A program made the position numbers and the translations under genes. From the NCBI GenBank assembly GCA_944989445.1, contig CALYLW010000539.1, positions 417,058 to 481,057 of the forward strand: a DNA stretch of 64,000 nucleotides. Direction: 5' to 3'. The notes beneath the pieces are model-generated. The model searched no databases, was not told where the DNA came from, and was given only the letters and a program-made list of their open reading frames with translations. Source of the stretch: Ampullaceana balthica. Its lineage: Eukaryota; Mollusca; Gastropoda; Lymnaeidae. Positions 1-10,948 of the stretch are shown one piece after another (the first letter of the stretch is position 1; every line of letters begins with the position of its first letter).

Positions 1-109
1 GGGGTGGGTTTGATACACGGAAACAAATAAATGATGAGACATCGGAGATCAATCAAACACTTGGACTGTGAGGTGGGAATGATACGGGATAACGGTTATG
101 ATCTATGTG

Positions 110-111
<2 letters not shown>

Positions 112-181
<70 letters not shown>

Positions 182-497
182 AAATATATATATATAGAGA
201 GTTAGTGAGTGAGTGAATGAGAGTAAGAACTACTGAGAGAGAGAATTAGTGCGAGAAGAGAGAACGAGACAGATGAACAAAGAGAGATAGATACAGAGAG
301 AGCGAGTTAGTGAGTGAACGAGAAAGAGAGAGAGAAAGAGTTAGTGAGTGAGAGAGAGAGTGAGTGAAAGAGAGAGAGAGAGAGAGAGAGAGAAAGAGTT
401 AAAGTGAATGAGAGAGAGAGAGAGTTAACGAGTAAGTGAATTAGAGTGAGAGAGAGAATTATTGAGTGAATAAATTAGAAGGAGAGAGATGGAGAGT

Positions 498-569
<72 letters not shown>

Positions 570-570
570 A

Positions 571-641
<71 letters not shown>

Positions 642-960
642 ATTATTGAGTGCATAAATTAGAAGGAGAGAGAGGGAGAGTTAATGAGAGAGAGAGAGAG
701 AGAGAGTGAATGGGAAAGAGAGAGAGAGAGAGAGTGAATGGGAAAGAGAGAGAGAGAGAGAGAGAATTATTGAGTGAATAAATTAGAAGGAGAGAGAGGG
801 AGAGTTAATGAGTGAGAGTTAATGAGTGAGAGAGAGAGAGAGAGTGAATGGGAAAGAGAGAGAGAGAGAGAGAGAAAGAGATAGTGAGTGAGTGAGGGAG
901 TGAATGAGGGTAAGAGCTACTGAGTGAGAGAGATAGAATTAGTGAGGAAAGAGAGAAAGA
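112..960. repeat. GA-rich compound microsatellite
   Basis: Almost pure GA dinucleotide runs, broken by short phrases such as GTGAATGGGAAAGAG and GAATTATTGAGTG. The second phrase recurs near 457, 641 and 765, so longer blocks of the array were duplicated as units rather than by simple slippage alone. The plus strand is purine-only over long stretches, which can favour triplex (H-DNA) structure. Open frames here read as ER or SL repeats and are not genes. Confidence 0.95.
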
Positions 961-1022
961 GACAGATGAACAGAGAGGGAGAGAAGTTGAAGACACGTCC
1001 ATTAGAAAAGAAACGGGACAAA

Positions 1023-1690
1023 CCACCATCAATTTTTTACCACGTTTTTATTAACTTGCTTTCGTGTCTGCACATGTCCGCAATTTTTCAAATTTGCCAA
1101 CGCAAAATTAAACCACTTCTGATGGTCCTAGAGAGCTCAAAATTTGACCACAGATAGATATTGGATGACATTGCATTCGTTGTATTTAAATTTCAGATCA
1201 GTTGAATGTACCGTAATTAAATATTGCATTGTTTAGTTTATCTCTATATAAGCATCGCTTATCCGTCTGCTATTTTTTTTGCACGTGCCAACTCAGTTAA
1301 CCCAGTGACCTCATCCCCGTGGTATTAAAAAGTTGGGCGACCCTTATGAGGTGTTTGGTAAAATAAATAGAGGTTAAAAAAAAAGAAAATAATGTAAAAC
1401 TTATAAGTTCAAGTACTTTAATTTAATATGACTATAAACGTTGGGCGGGTGTTTGGTATAAAAATTTAAAGATTTATAATTTAGAAGGCAAAAGAGAGAT
1501 CTATAAGTGAGAGAATGAATGAACTGCATATGTTAAACCTCATAAGCGCACGCCCCACGTTTATAGTCATATTAAATGAAAGTACTTGAACTTATAAGTT
1601 TTAAATTATTTTCTTCTTTTTAGCCCACTTATAAAAACGTGTTTTTTAAAATTCCTTTTTTTAACCTTTATTCATATTATCAGATTGTTA
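1023..1690 (-). repeat. Dispersed fold-back repeat, copy 1
   Basis: The segment recurs, rearranged and mostly in the opposite orientation, at about 37.08-37.72 kb. Two arms, 1380-1447 and 1552-1620, are inverted repeats of each other (only a few mismatches over about 68 bases) around a spacer of about 104 bases. Shared words include CTTATAAGTTCAAGTACTT in arm 1 and its complement in arm 2. The 1025-1230 part matches the end region of the 37-kb copy (disaccord about residues around the GTCCGCAATTTTTCAAATTT word). It is a non-coding mobile or formerly mobile unit; its class is not assigned. Confidence 0.7.
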
Positions 1691-1991
1691 ATGCACCTTG
1701 TTCAGAAAAAATGACGAAGAAGAAATTCTCCAGATACGGTAGAGTTGCAAACCGAGGCGGTGATTAAGTGAGCAAACTGCATTATTTTTTAATATCGAAG
1801 CCAAAACGTATTTATTTCATTCACTTTCGCAATGACTTTGACTTGGGATAGACAAAAGGTGTGTCGATTAAACGGCTTTAAAATTAGACGAAACAAAACA
1901 CAAAAATTCGTTGACACTGAAAATCTGAAATGTTGTTTTTTTAAAAGAAAGACTGAGAAAACACAATCCCAGAACCCACAATATATTATAT

Positions 1992-2955
1992 ACTAGGTTA
2001 TGCTGCGGCACAGTGGTGCCTGCGGTGCCCACTTTTTTCAAAAGCCCAACTAACTTGTCCTTGTATGATAAATATGTAATACTAAACTTCCTTAAATGTA
2101 CACAAAGTATTTTATAATAGGGGTTGTAGGGCGCCTATGGCGCCCACTTTTTTTTGGTCAAAAGCCCAAGTAACTTATCCTTGAATGATAAATACGAAAT
2201 ATTCCTGAAATGTACACAAAGTATACACGCCGTAGGCGCCCACGTGTTTTTTGGCCAAAAGCCCAAGTAACTTATCATCGTATGATAAATACGAAATATT
2301 CCTGAAATGTAAACAAAGTATTTATATAATACGAGCAACCAAGCCTGTCCAAGGACGTTCCGCCACCGTTCGGTGGCATGTTGTAACTCCCCTTCAACAG
2401 CCGTCTCGACCGGCATACATGTGCATCACGTCAAAAATACTATTCATTATAGTTAAAATAAATAAATCGTAAAAACAGAGCTTTTGACTATAAATCCCAA
2501 CGCACATAACTCAAAATAAAGTCTTGGAAGAAATACTGCACCAAAACTAACTCGTTTTGAACGTCCGCGTAAACTTGATATGATTTGCTGTAGGAGTCAT
2601 GTGTGTTTGAGAGACCAATCGCTATAGATGACGGGACAGAACTTAGCCTTTTATTATATAGGATTTTTTACTGTGCTAATCACCACACGATTTTTAAAAC
2701 TAATTTTAGAAAGCAGCGCATCAAATTACTGCACCAAAAAATAACTCTTTGAGTCAGTCAGCACTATTTACAACACAAATGCTGACGTCAAAGGTCCATG
2801 CGTTGTTTGGGTAATGTTAATCTGGAAACCAAAATGATTATGATTTTTAAGTCTAAATTTTCAATTTTTTTTAAAAAAGCACAGTGATGTTCCTAAGCGT
2901 AGGCCAGAGTGAGTGAGTCCGAGATAATTGAGGGTAAATATATATATGCTATTTT
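1992..2955 (+). repeat. GGCGCC-palindrome repeat family, copy 1, with an insertion
   Basis: Monomers of roughly 97-120 bases share CAAAAGCCCAA, GATAAATACGAAATATT and the near-palindrome GGGCGCCTATGGCGCCC. The same monomers occur at 43.83-44.76 and 47.92-48.06 kb. The stretch from about 2658 to 2955 matches 44.29-44.46 kb (words CACCACACGATTTTTAAA and ATTACTGCACCA). In the 44-kb copy these two parts are joined directly, whereas here about 325 bases (near 2333-2657) lie between them, so this interval is an insertion. No coding sequence is recognised. Confidence 0.7.
2456..2520 (+). repeat. Head-motif fragment
   Basis: GTAAAAACAGAGCTTTTGAC followed by TATAAATCCC and CATAACT matches the head shared by the elements at 4.88, 6.62, 7.09, 60.07, 60.58, 61.85 and 62.36 kb. 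The sequence diverges after about 60 bases, so this is a different subfamily or a truncated copy. It lies inside the 2333-2657 insertion. Confidence 0.55.
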
Positions 2956-2956
2956 A

Positions 2957-3075
2957 CCTTATCCTATCTGTTACAGACCTTCCTTCTATACAGAAGATTA
3001 TTGCGATCTAAATTTATTCATTGTTAGTGTCTATTCCTGCATTCTCATAAGAGCTTTAAATATTGATAAAATGTT
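2957..3075 (-). mobile_element. Non-LTR retrotransposon 3' tail remnant
   Basis: Diverged match to the terminal 120 bases of the retrotransposon at 18.54 and 21.22 kb: a CTTATCC/TATCTG tail, then CTTCTATACAGAAGATTATT and TGCATTCT. It is severely 5'-truncated, contains no reverse transcriptase coding sequence, and is older than the other copies judging by its mismatches. Confidence 0.7.
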
Positions 3076-3638
3076 ATTTTAATGTAAAAAAAAAGAGAGA
3101 GAGTATGGAGGTGGAGTAGGGGCAAGTGTGTTACTAAATGAGTTGGTAGAAACGCGGGGTGCCTCGAATTGTATAATGTGTAAACGTTTGGAGGGGGTTT
3201 GTTAAATACTATTGTGATGTATAGCAAGAATATGAAATTAAATTAATGATTTTAAAAGTTCCACTTGGAAAGGGTATTAAATAGTCAAGATTCATCCTTC
3301 ATTTTTTTGAAATGACAACATCAACAACAGCAACAGCAACAACAACAACACAAAGTATGCGATTTTGAGAAGACAAAGGACTGTCTCAGGATCTGTGGCT
3401 GGCGATGTGTTGCGAGGTGTTAATGTAGAATTTGAAGCCTGGCGAAGCCGCGGAGAATATGAATAGGCACACGTCATGAATAAAACAAACGCGGAGGAAG
3501 GATGGCGACGTGGGTGTGATACGGCCCAGACTCCTATAAAAATGATATTTAAAAATTCTTCCGGTAGAATTATCCCCCCTCCCCTTCCAGAGATTGTTAA
3601 GGAATAACCGAGGGGAGAGAGATGAGGGAGGATGAAGA
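3076..3638. other. Intergenic stretch, no gene seen
   Basis: Low-complexity and unassigned sequence. A CAACAG/CAACAA trinucleotide run lies at about 3315-3352. The short open frames here are not supported by any recognisable family. Confidence 0.6.
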
Positions 3639-4670
3639 GCCCAATAGGGCGATACGTTGTTGGTGTCTAGAGGATATCATGGTGGTACTTCAGGGCGATA
3701 CGTTGTTGGTGTCTAGAGGATGTCACCGTGGTACATTAGGGCGATAAGTTGTTGGTGTCTAGAGGATGTCACCGTGGTACATCAGGGCGATACGTTTTTG
3801 GTGTCTAGAGCATGTCATGGTGGTACATTAGGGCGATACATTGTTGGTGTCGAGAGGATGTAACCGTGGTACATTAGGGCGATACGTTGTTGGTGTCTAG
3901 AGCATGTCATGGTGGTACTTCAGGGCGATACGTTGTTGGTGTCTAGAGCATGTCATGGTGGTACTTCAGGGCGATACGTTGTTGGTGTCTAGAGCATGTC
4001 ATGGTGGTACTTCAGGGCGATACGTTGTTGGTGTCTAGAGGATATCATGGTGGTACTTCAGGGCGATACGTTGTTGGTGTCTAGAGGATGTCACCGTGGT
4101 ACATTAGGGCGATAAGTTGTTGGTGTCTAGAGGATGTCACCGTGGTACATCAGGGCGATACGTTTTTGGTGTCTAGAGCATGTCATGGTGGTACATTAGG
4201 GCGATACGTTGTTGGTGTCGAGAGGATGTAACCGTGGTACATTAGGGCGATACGTTGTTGGTGTCTAGAGCATGTCATGGTGGTACTTCAGGGCGATACG
4301 TTGTTGGTGTCTAGAGCATGTCATGGTGGTACTTCAGGGCGATACGTTGTTGGTGTCTAGAGCATGTCATGGTGGTACTTCAGGGCGATACGTTGTTGGT
4401 GTCTAGAGGATATCATGGTGGTACTTCAGGGCGATACGTTGTTGGTGTCTAGAGGATGTCACCGTGGTACATTAGGGCGATAAGTTGTTGGTGTCTAGAG
4501 GATGTCACCGTGGTACATCAGGGCGATACGTTTTTGGTGTCTAGAGCATGTCATGGTGGTACATTAGGGCGATACGTTGTTGGTGTCTAGAGGATGTAAC
4601 CGTGGTACATTAGGGCGATACGTTGTTGGTGTATAGAGGATGTCACCGTGGTACATTAGGGAGATCAATG
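3639..4670. repeat. 46-bp minisatellite with 368-bp higher-order repeat
   Basis: About 22 tandem units of 46 bases, each beginning GGGCGATACGTTGTTGGTGT and containing TCTAGAG and GTGGTAC. Unit variants (GATATCATGG, GATGTCACCG, GATAAGTTG, GATACGTTTTTGG, TGTCGAGAG) recur in the same order every eight units. The GATATCAT variant starts at 3673, 4041 and 4409, exactly 368 bases apart each time. The third block is incomplete. Confidence 0.97.
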
Positions 4671-4875
4671 TAAAAATGTAGTTCCAAACTCTACCCCCTC
4701 CTCCAGTCTCTATTCGGTCATTGGGTCATTCACGAGTGAGTGGAGAGGATTAAACAACTGCTGAAGCGCTATGACCACGTCAAACAGTGACGGATACAGT
4801 TAGTTTTTGGATATAGTTTTGTGTTTGGAAATGTTGATATTCTTTCAGAGAAATTTTTTTTTAAAGCCCGTAAAA

Positions 4876-5382
4876 AAAACAAAGTTTTTGACTATAAATC
4901 CTTTGTACGCGAGACATAACTAAAAGAATGTTCATTATAATGCGCATCCCACGACAATTTAAAAATCCAAAATTTTAGTTATGTCTCGTAAAATATTTTT
5001 TAATATAATGCGCACCGCGCGACAGACGAGCATAATCATTTACAGATCGGGAATATATTCTTTTAAAACGTATGGTCACTATAATACGCACCGCACCGCG
5101 CGACAGGAAAATATTAAAAAGTTTGTTCATTATAATATGCGCCGCGACAGCCTAGCACAAAAGTTTGCATGCTATATAGAGATACATAGAAATAATCTAA
5201 AAATTCATTAATTTAATTACCGTATATTCGATCGATGTAAAATTTTGACAGATCATTTTTATTGTCGCCACAAATCTGCCTGCAAAATTTCATCTCGCTA
5301 GCATACCAGGAAGTGGGTTAAAAATCGATTCAAAATTTTTGCGGCAAACAGACACCACGAGTTAATATAAAGGATTTTAAAA
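4876..5382 (+). mobile_element. Head-motif DNA element, subfamily with GCGC boxes
   Basis: Starts with the shared head (AACAAAGTTTTTGACTATAA, then ATCCTTTGTA) and ends TTAATATAAAGGATTTTAA, so subterminal AAATCC/GGATTT words are inverted. Three internal boxes of the type ATTATAATGCGC, each followed by a GCGCGACAG-like word, repeat at intervals. The element recurs in reverse orientation at 23.97-24.74 kb. It has no coding capacity; a small non-autonomous DNA element is the likeliest reading. Confidence 0.65.
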
Positions 5383-6084
5383 AAGTAAATTGTAATTGGG
5401 GTTGAGATGGATAGACATTTGGGGCACACTGGAGCAGTGGAAACTTCAAAGTTTCTTAAGGTCACTTTTATTGGAGAAGTTTTCATATTAGCTCTACTTT
5501 AAAAAAATAAAGACAAATTATAATAATAAAAAGTCCAGAGGTAAATGAGGTGTTTGAGATAAAATATTTTCATGCACAGGTTTTTATTTTCTGGCGATTC
5601 TCTTGTACAATTTTATATGAACTCCGTACAGTAGATCGGTGTGAGGAAGAGAAAGGCACAATCTTGAGGGAACAATCTCTTCTCAGAATTGATTTTATGA
5701 TGGTAGCAATACATCAAAGATCTTATTTCAGCTAAATTTAGAATTTCTTCTTTTTATTAAAATATTTTTGTTTCTTCAAATGTTCGACATTTCATTTAAG
5801 CTCTTAACTCTACATTTACTTTTACTTATATTAGTCCAAGCAATGTAATTTGTTAAACATGGTCGAAGAGAGGTAAAGTACTTTTCATAATGAAATTTAA
5901 AGTCTCATTTTGTGTGCTGGGTGGTTGCCTTTGCTAACAAATTTCAATGTGATCTCTTTAGATCTTTTTATGAATACCTTTTAAGTGTTAAGACAAGCTA
6001 AATTTCCAGTTTGTGTCTGAATTTAGCAAAGTCAACTATTAAGCGTGTGGAATTTTTTTGCGTAGAAACATGAGTTTTACCCAT
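5383..6084. other. Intergenic stretch, nothing recognised
   Basis: AT-rich sequence with no clear repeat, gene or splice-supported exon. The open frames are short and resemble no family I know. Confidence 0.5.
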
Positions 6085-6085
6085 G

Positions 6086-6247
6086 GTAAATTAACTGTGT
6101 ATCACCTGCTAAATATACAGAATGCTGTGACTAGATGTCTTAAATGTCTCTATAGTTTTCCCCGTAGTAAATTAACTGTGTATCACCTGCTAAATATACA
6201 GAATGCTGTGCCTAGATGTCTTAAATGCCTCTATAGTTTTCCTCCCG
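6086..6247. repeat. 81-bp tandem duplication
   Basis: Two near-identical 81-base copies, starting GTAAATTAACTGTGTATCAC at 6086 and 6167. Because 81 is divisible by three, a plus-strand frame of 123 codons (6058-6429) stays open across it with a 27-residue internal repeat. That is a consequence of the duplication and not evidence for a gene. Confidence 0.9.
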
Positions 6248-6621
6248 TTTTAAAATTTAGAAATATTGTTTACAGAAAATCAATTAATTACACTTTTTCT
6301 CTCGTGCGTGCACGAGGACAGGAATGGACCAAGCAGTCGATTCCACACCGTGCCTTGCCCCCATCCAACTCCGTACGACAGATGGGAAGGTCCACTCCGG
6401 AGCATGCCATAATAACATCCGATGAATAATCCATAGAGTTTTGAATCTGAACATAAATCTCAATTTCATTGAGGTCTATGGTTTCTCCATCATTCAGGCG
6501 GTGTTTCCACTTTGGCGTTTCTAGTCTGGGTCTTGTAAGCTTGGGGGGGGGGAGACCATCTTTGGTTCTCAACATTCTTAGGTTACACCACCTGGCGAAA
6601 CAAATTTTAAATAAAACAAAC

Positions 6622-7069
6622 CCGTAAAAACAAAGTTTTCTACTATAAATCCCTTATATTTGAGTCATAATTATAAGTATTGATTATTTTCCAACACCAC
6701 AAATATTTACAGACTGACACCGAGTGATGTCCCCTGTCTTTTAACGGGGGATGGGACGTGAGGGGGTGTCGGCACGACGGTCGACGTCTAAGCGTCAACT
6801 CAAACTCACGTGGAAAAAAACAATAACAAACCGTGAATTTGAATTACATACGTGGTATAAGGATAAACTAAAAATGCATTAATTTAATTACGGTACGTTC
6901 GATCGATCTGAAATTTTGATACGATGCATTGTTAGGTGAGACGGGTCCGTGTGCCAAATTTCAGCTCGAACAGATCACTGGAATGGGGTCATTTTCGACT
7001 TTTCTTTTTCCGCCCGCCCGCCCATGAGATGATGAGATGACCGGCGGTGAAGTTAATATAAGGGATTTA
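6622..7069 (+). mobile_element. Head-motif element, first of a tandem pair
   Basis: Head AAACCCGTAAAAACAAAGTT, then CTATAAATCCCTTATATT. The body contains TTTACAGACTG, GTAAAATG-type words, AAAAATGCATTAATTTAATT, GTTCGATCGATCTGAAATTT and CATTTTCGACTTTTCTTTTT. It ends GAAGTTAATATAAGGGATTT. The complementary AAATCCCTTATAT and ATATAAGGGATTT words sit near the two ends. There is no open frame of note, so it is a non-autonomous repeat. Confidence 0.75.
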
Positions 7070-7076
7070 AAAAAAT

Positions 7077-7626
7077 AAAACAAACCCGTAAAAACAAAGT
7101 TTTTGACTATAAATCCCTTATATATGAGACATAACTAACAGTATTGATTATTTTCAAACATTTACAGACTGAATCTGTCTTAACTCAAGTTTGCTTCATA
7201 ACCCTAGGGGGGGAGGGGTGGGTGGGAGGGGGAGAGGAGAAAAGTCTGGTCACCGATTCGCTTGAGCGAGCTCAGCGTGACACGTAAAATGTAAACAAAA
7301 GCACCCCGTCGCTTCGTTGGGTCGCCTCAATGCGTCAGCTCAAACTTTCACGTGGCAAAAAAAACAATAACAAACCGTGAATTTGAATTACATACCTCAT
7401 ATAAGGATAAACTAAAAATGCATTAATTTAATTACGGTACGTTCGATCGATCTGAAATTTTGATACGATGCATTGTTAGGTCAGACGGGTCAGTGTGATA
7501 AATTTCAGCTCGATCGAATCACGGAAATGGGTCATTTTCGACTTTTCTTTTTCCGCCCGCCCAGCCCATGAGATGATGAGATGATGAGATGATGAGACGG
7601 CCGCGAAGTTAATATAAGGGATTTAA
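7077..7626 (+). mobile_element. Head-motif element, second of a tandem pair
   Basis: Follows the previous copy after only a few bases, in the same orientation, with the same head, GTGACACGTAAAATGTAAAC, GATCGATCTGAAATTTTGAT and tail AATATAAGGGATTT. It is closer to the 60-62 kb copies in some words (AAATGTAAACAAAAGCACCCC). GATGAGATGAT tetramer-like slippage precedes the tail at about 7569-7595. Confidence 0.75.
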
Positions 7627-7679
7627 TAACAATAATCAAACAAAGAAAAAATCAATTCCACAAACAATAATAATCAATC

Positions 7680-7815
7680 AAATACGACTACCACTACCAC
7701 TGCCTACTCCTACTCTTCCTCTTATTCCTACTCCTGCTACTGCTACTACTACTACTACTACTAATACTACTACTACAACTACTACTACTACTACTAATAA
7801 TAATAATAATAAAAT
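7680..7815. repeat. CTA/TAA trinucleotide microsatellite
   Basis: CTACTACTAC and TAATAATAAT runs with CTCCTACTC interruptions. Confidence 0.9.
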
Positions 7816-7946
7816 AATAATCAACAGCAACATCACTAATCAAACAAACAAATCCATTACTCTCTCTATCATCCGTTCAATTTCTTATATTAGCGTCACT
7901 CCCCCATTTTGTTCTCACAGTCCATGTCCTTTAAACAAAATATAAA

Positions 7947-8082
7947 CTTCAGTTCAAAACTCCATGAGAAACTGGTGGAGGGTAGGGGTGAGGTGGGCAT
8001 GTCCAAAACAAAAAAATCAACTTCAGTTGAAAACTCAATGAGAAGACTGGGTTTTTGGTGGAGGATAGGGGCAAGGTGGGCG
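7947..8082. repeat. Diverged 74-bp tandem duplication
   Basis: CTTCAGTT(C/G)AAAACTC is repeated at 7947 and 8021, each copy followed by GTGGAGG and a GGTGGGC word. The second copy has small insertions. The open frame across it is not supported as a gene. Confidence 0.7.
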
Positions 8083-8225
8083 GCGGGCGGTTCAAGAAAG
8101 CGATAACAGGCCAGTTATCAATTTGTGCTGCGTCAACAAACAGCTGAGCCGGTGATAAGGAAATCGCGAATGTCCGAGTGTGAGCCAACATGTGATTAAA
8201 TCATTGACTCGACAAACGCGTCAAC

Positions 8226-9427
8226 ATGAACCCGACGGAACGCGTCAACATTGACTGGATTGGACCCGTCAACATTGACTGGAATGAACACGTTAAGCCA
8301 TTGACTGGAATGAACACGTTAAGCCATTGACTGGAATGAACACGTTAAGCCATTGACTGGAATGAACACGTTAAGCCATTGACTGGAATGAACACGTTAA
8401 GCCATTGACTGGAATGAACACGTTAAGCCATTGACTGGAAAGAACACGTTAAGCCATTGACTGGAATGAACACGTTAAGCCATTGACTGGAATGAACACG
8501 TTAAGCCATTGACTGGAATGAACACGTTAAGCCATTGACTGGAATGAACACGTTAAGCCATTGACTGGAATGAACACGTTAAGCCATTGACTGGAATGAA
8601 CACGTTAAGCCATTGACTGGAATGAACACGTTAAGCCATTGACTGGAATGAACACGTTAAGCCATTGACTGGAATGAACACGTTAAGCCATTGACTGGAA
8701 ATGAACACGTTAAGCCATTGACTGGAATGAACACGTTAAGCCATTGACTGGAATGAACACGTTAAGCCATTGACTGGAATGAACACGTTAAGCCATTGAC
8801 TGGAATGAACACGTTAAGCCATTGACTGGAATGAACACGTTAAGCCATTGACTGGAATGAACACGTTAAGCCATTGACTGGAATGAACACGTTAAGCCAT
8901 TGACTGGAATGAACACGTTAAGCCATTGACTGGAATGAACACGTTAAGCCATTGACTGGAATGAACACGTTAAGCCATTGACTGGAATGAACACGTTAAG
9001 CCATTGACTGGAATGAACACGTTAAGCCATTGACTGGAATGAACACGTTAAGCCATTGACTGGAATGAACACGTTAAGCCATTGACTGGAATGAACACGT
9101 TAAGCCATTGACTGGAATGAACACGTTAAGCCATTGACTGGAATGAACACGTTAAGCCATTGACTGGAATGAACACGTTAAGCCATTGACTGGAATGAAC
9201 ACGTTAAGCCATTGACTGGAATGAACACGTTAAGCCATTGACTGGAATGAACACGTTAAGCCATTGACTGGAATGAACACGTTAAGCCATTGACTGGAAT
9301 GAACACGTTAAGCCATTGACTGGAATGAACACGTTAAGCCATTGACTGGAATGAACACGTTAAGCCATTGACTGGAATGAACACGTTAAGCCATTGACTG
9401 GAATGAACACGTTAAGCCATTGACTGC
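8226..9427. repeat. 26-bp minisatellite
   Basis: About 44 nearly identical tandem units, AATGAACACGTTAAGCCATT plus GACTGG. One unit near 8440 has AAAG in place of AATG and one near 8699 has an extra A. The left edge (8226-8280) holds diverged relatives with CGCGTCAACAT and CCCGTCAACATTGACTGG, and the right edge breaks at GACTGCAGC. Homogeneity inside and divergence at the edges fit repeated internal unequal exchange. Confidence 0.98.
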
Positions 9428-9504
9428 AGCAAACCTGTCATTGATTGTGAGATGGGAACAAAAGAGACGGGGAAGCAAGACCTTAAATTTCACAAAGGGG
9501 CGTC

Positions 9505-9640
9505 TATAAATGACGTCACGCGATTTTGACCGTTTTTTTACCCCCGTCCCCCGTCGTCACACTTCGTCACAAAAAAGGGATTTGTAAGAAACCATGCTAA
9601 GGGGTTTTTTTAAGAAACCTTGCTAAGGGATTTGTAAGAT
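9505..9640 (+). mobile_element. Partial GACGTCACGC inverted-repeat element
   Basis: TCTATAAATGACGTCACGCG followed by a C-rich and TCGTCACA-containing stretch matches the ends of the elements at 39.5 and 52.5 kb. Only one end is present. It is followed by short repeats of AGAAACC(A/T)TGCTAAGGG. Confidence 0.6.
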
Positions 9641-9847
9641 ACCATCCATCAATAATGTCTAAGCTGTGGATTAGTTATATGTTAGTCCCATTTGGAGTAA
9701 TTTATTTATTTATCCAACACTCTCCAGTCGGCAGAAAATGCGCTTCTCAGATTAAGAGAAAACATTGCCACACACTTATAACCTATCACACCAAAGTTTC
9801 CACGCGTGTAATGTGTAAAATAAATTGCGTCATATGAATTTAACAAC

Positions 9848-10195
9848 GTTAGAACCATTACGTCACACCACTGCAGCATTCGTAGTACCATTACGTCACA
9901 GCACCGCAACATCCGAATAGTCATTACGTTTTAGCACTGCCATTGTGTGGCACCATTGCACCGTAACACTACCAGTACCATTACGTCACAGCACCGCAAC
10001 ATCCGAATAGTCATTACGTTTTAGCACTGCCATTGTGTGGTACCATTGCACCGTAACACTACCAGTACCATTACGTCACAGCACCGCAACATCCGAATAG
10101 TCATTACGTTTTAGCACTGTCATTGTGTGGTACCATTGCACTGTAACAATAGTAGTACCATTACGTCAAAGGACTGCAACTAGCGTAGTACCATA
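9848..10195. repeat. 90-bp tandem repeat
   Basis: TACCATTACGTCACAGCACC starts at 9886, 9976 and 10066, giving a 90-base period, with diverged partial units at both edges. Each unit also contains a weaker internal repeat of CATTACGT words. Confidence 0.93.
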
Positions 10196-10324
10196 ACTTC
10201 ATTGCCATGTAACATGTACATGAGAACTAAATCTTTAGATCTCCATCAAGCAATCCAAAACGTTCTCTTCGAACTTAGCCACTTTCTCATTCTTGCTATT
10301 TTTAACGCAATTTCCTATGGGAAA

Positions 10325-10948
10325 AATTGAGTTTATATATTTGAAATGTCTGTCCTCTCTGTTCGAGCTTTGAACAGCAAATCCTCCTGAACCATGCCAG
10401 ATAGAGGAGAGGGTTCAGGTCTTTTGCAAATATGTTAAGGAGGTCCCAAGGATATGTGCATGGGCCAAAAAATTACCGAAAAGGTTTACTGGATCTCCTG
10501 GAAAAAAATAAATAAAAAATAATAATAACCCGATAAAAATATCAGTATTTTGTCAATTTCTCGCCAACCATAACATCTATCGGGTTGAAACAAACGCCAA
10601 ACGATAGCTAATAATATTTAGAACAATGTTGGAGAAGGAATTTTTGAAAAATCGCTTTTCGTTCGACTCCCGTAATTTTAGCAGCAATTTCTAGATAGCA
10701 ATTGTTTTGTTTAGTTTCAGAATTATTGATTTGAAATGACTTTTAATGTAATCTAGAATGATGGTTAATGGGATTTTCTCGCTTTGTGAATACTAATGTT
10801 AGACTGTTGCGCGGTGCGCATTATATTGGCACATTCTTGGTGTGACTCTAGACTCAAGAAATATGTCCCTTGAATAAAAAAAATCGGAAATTCTTTTTTG
10901 GAAATCTCGTTTAAATACTCATTCGAGTTTTTAATACTTGTTTTTTTC
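10325..10948 (+). repeat. Dispersed repeat pair, copy A
   Basis: Matches 53.19-53.79 kb in reverse orientation over about 600 bases. Shared words include GAAATGTCTG, GGAGGTCCCAAGGATATG, ACCATAACATCTATCGGG, CGCCAAACGATAGCTAATAA and GGTGCGCATTATATTG-like words. No reading frame is conserved between the copies. The family is not recognised. Confidence 0.8.

Noticed and set aside
6058..6429. 123-codon frame with a 27-residue duplication
   Set aside because: Kept open by an 81-base tandem duplication. The sequence resembles no family and the region around it is repeat-derived.
8226..9427. CRISPR-like array
   Set aside because: The 26-base repeats are directly tandem with no variable spacers, and the window is eukaryotic.
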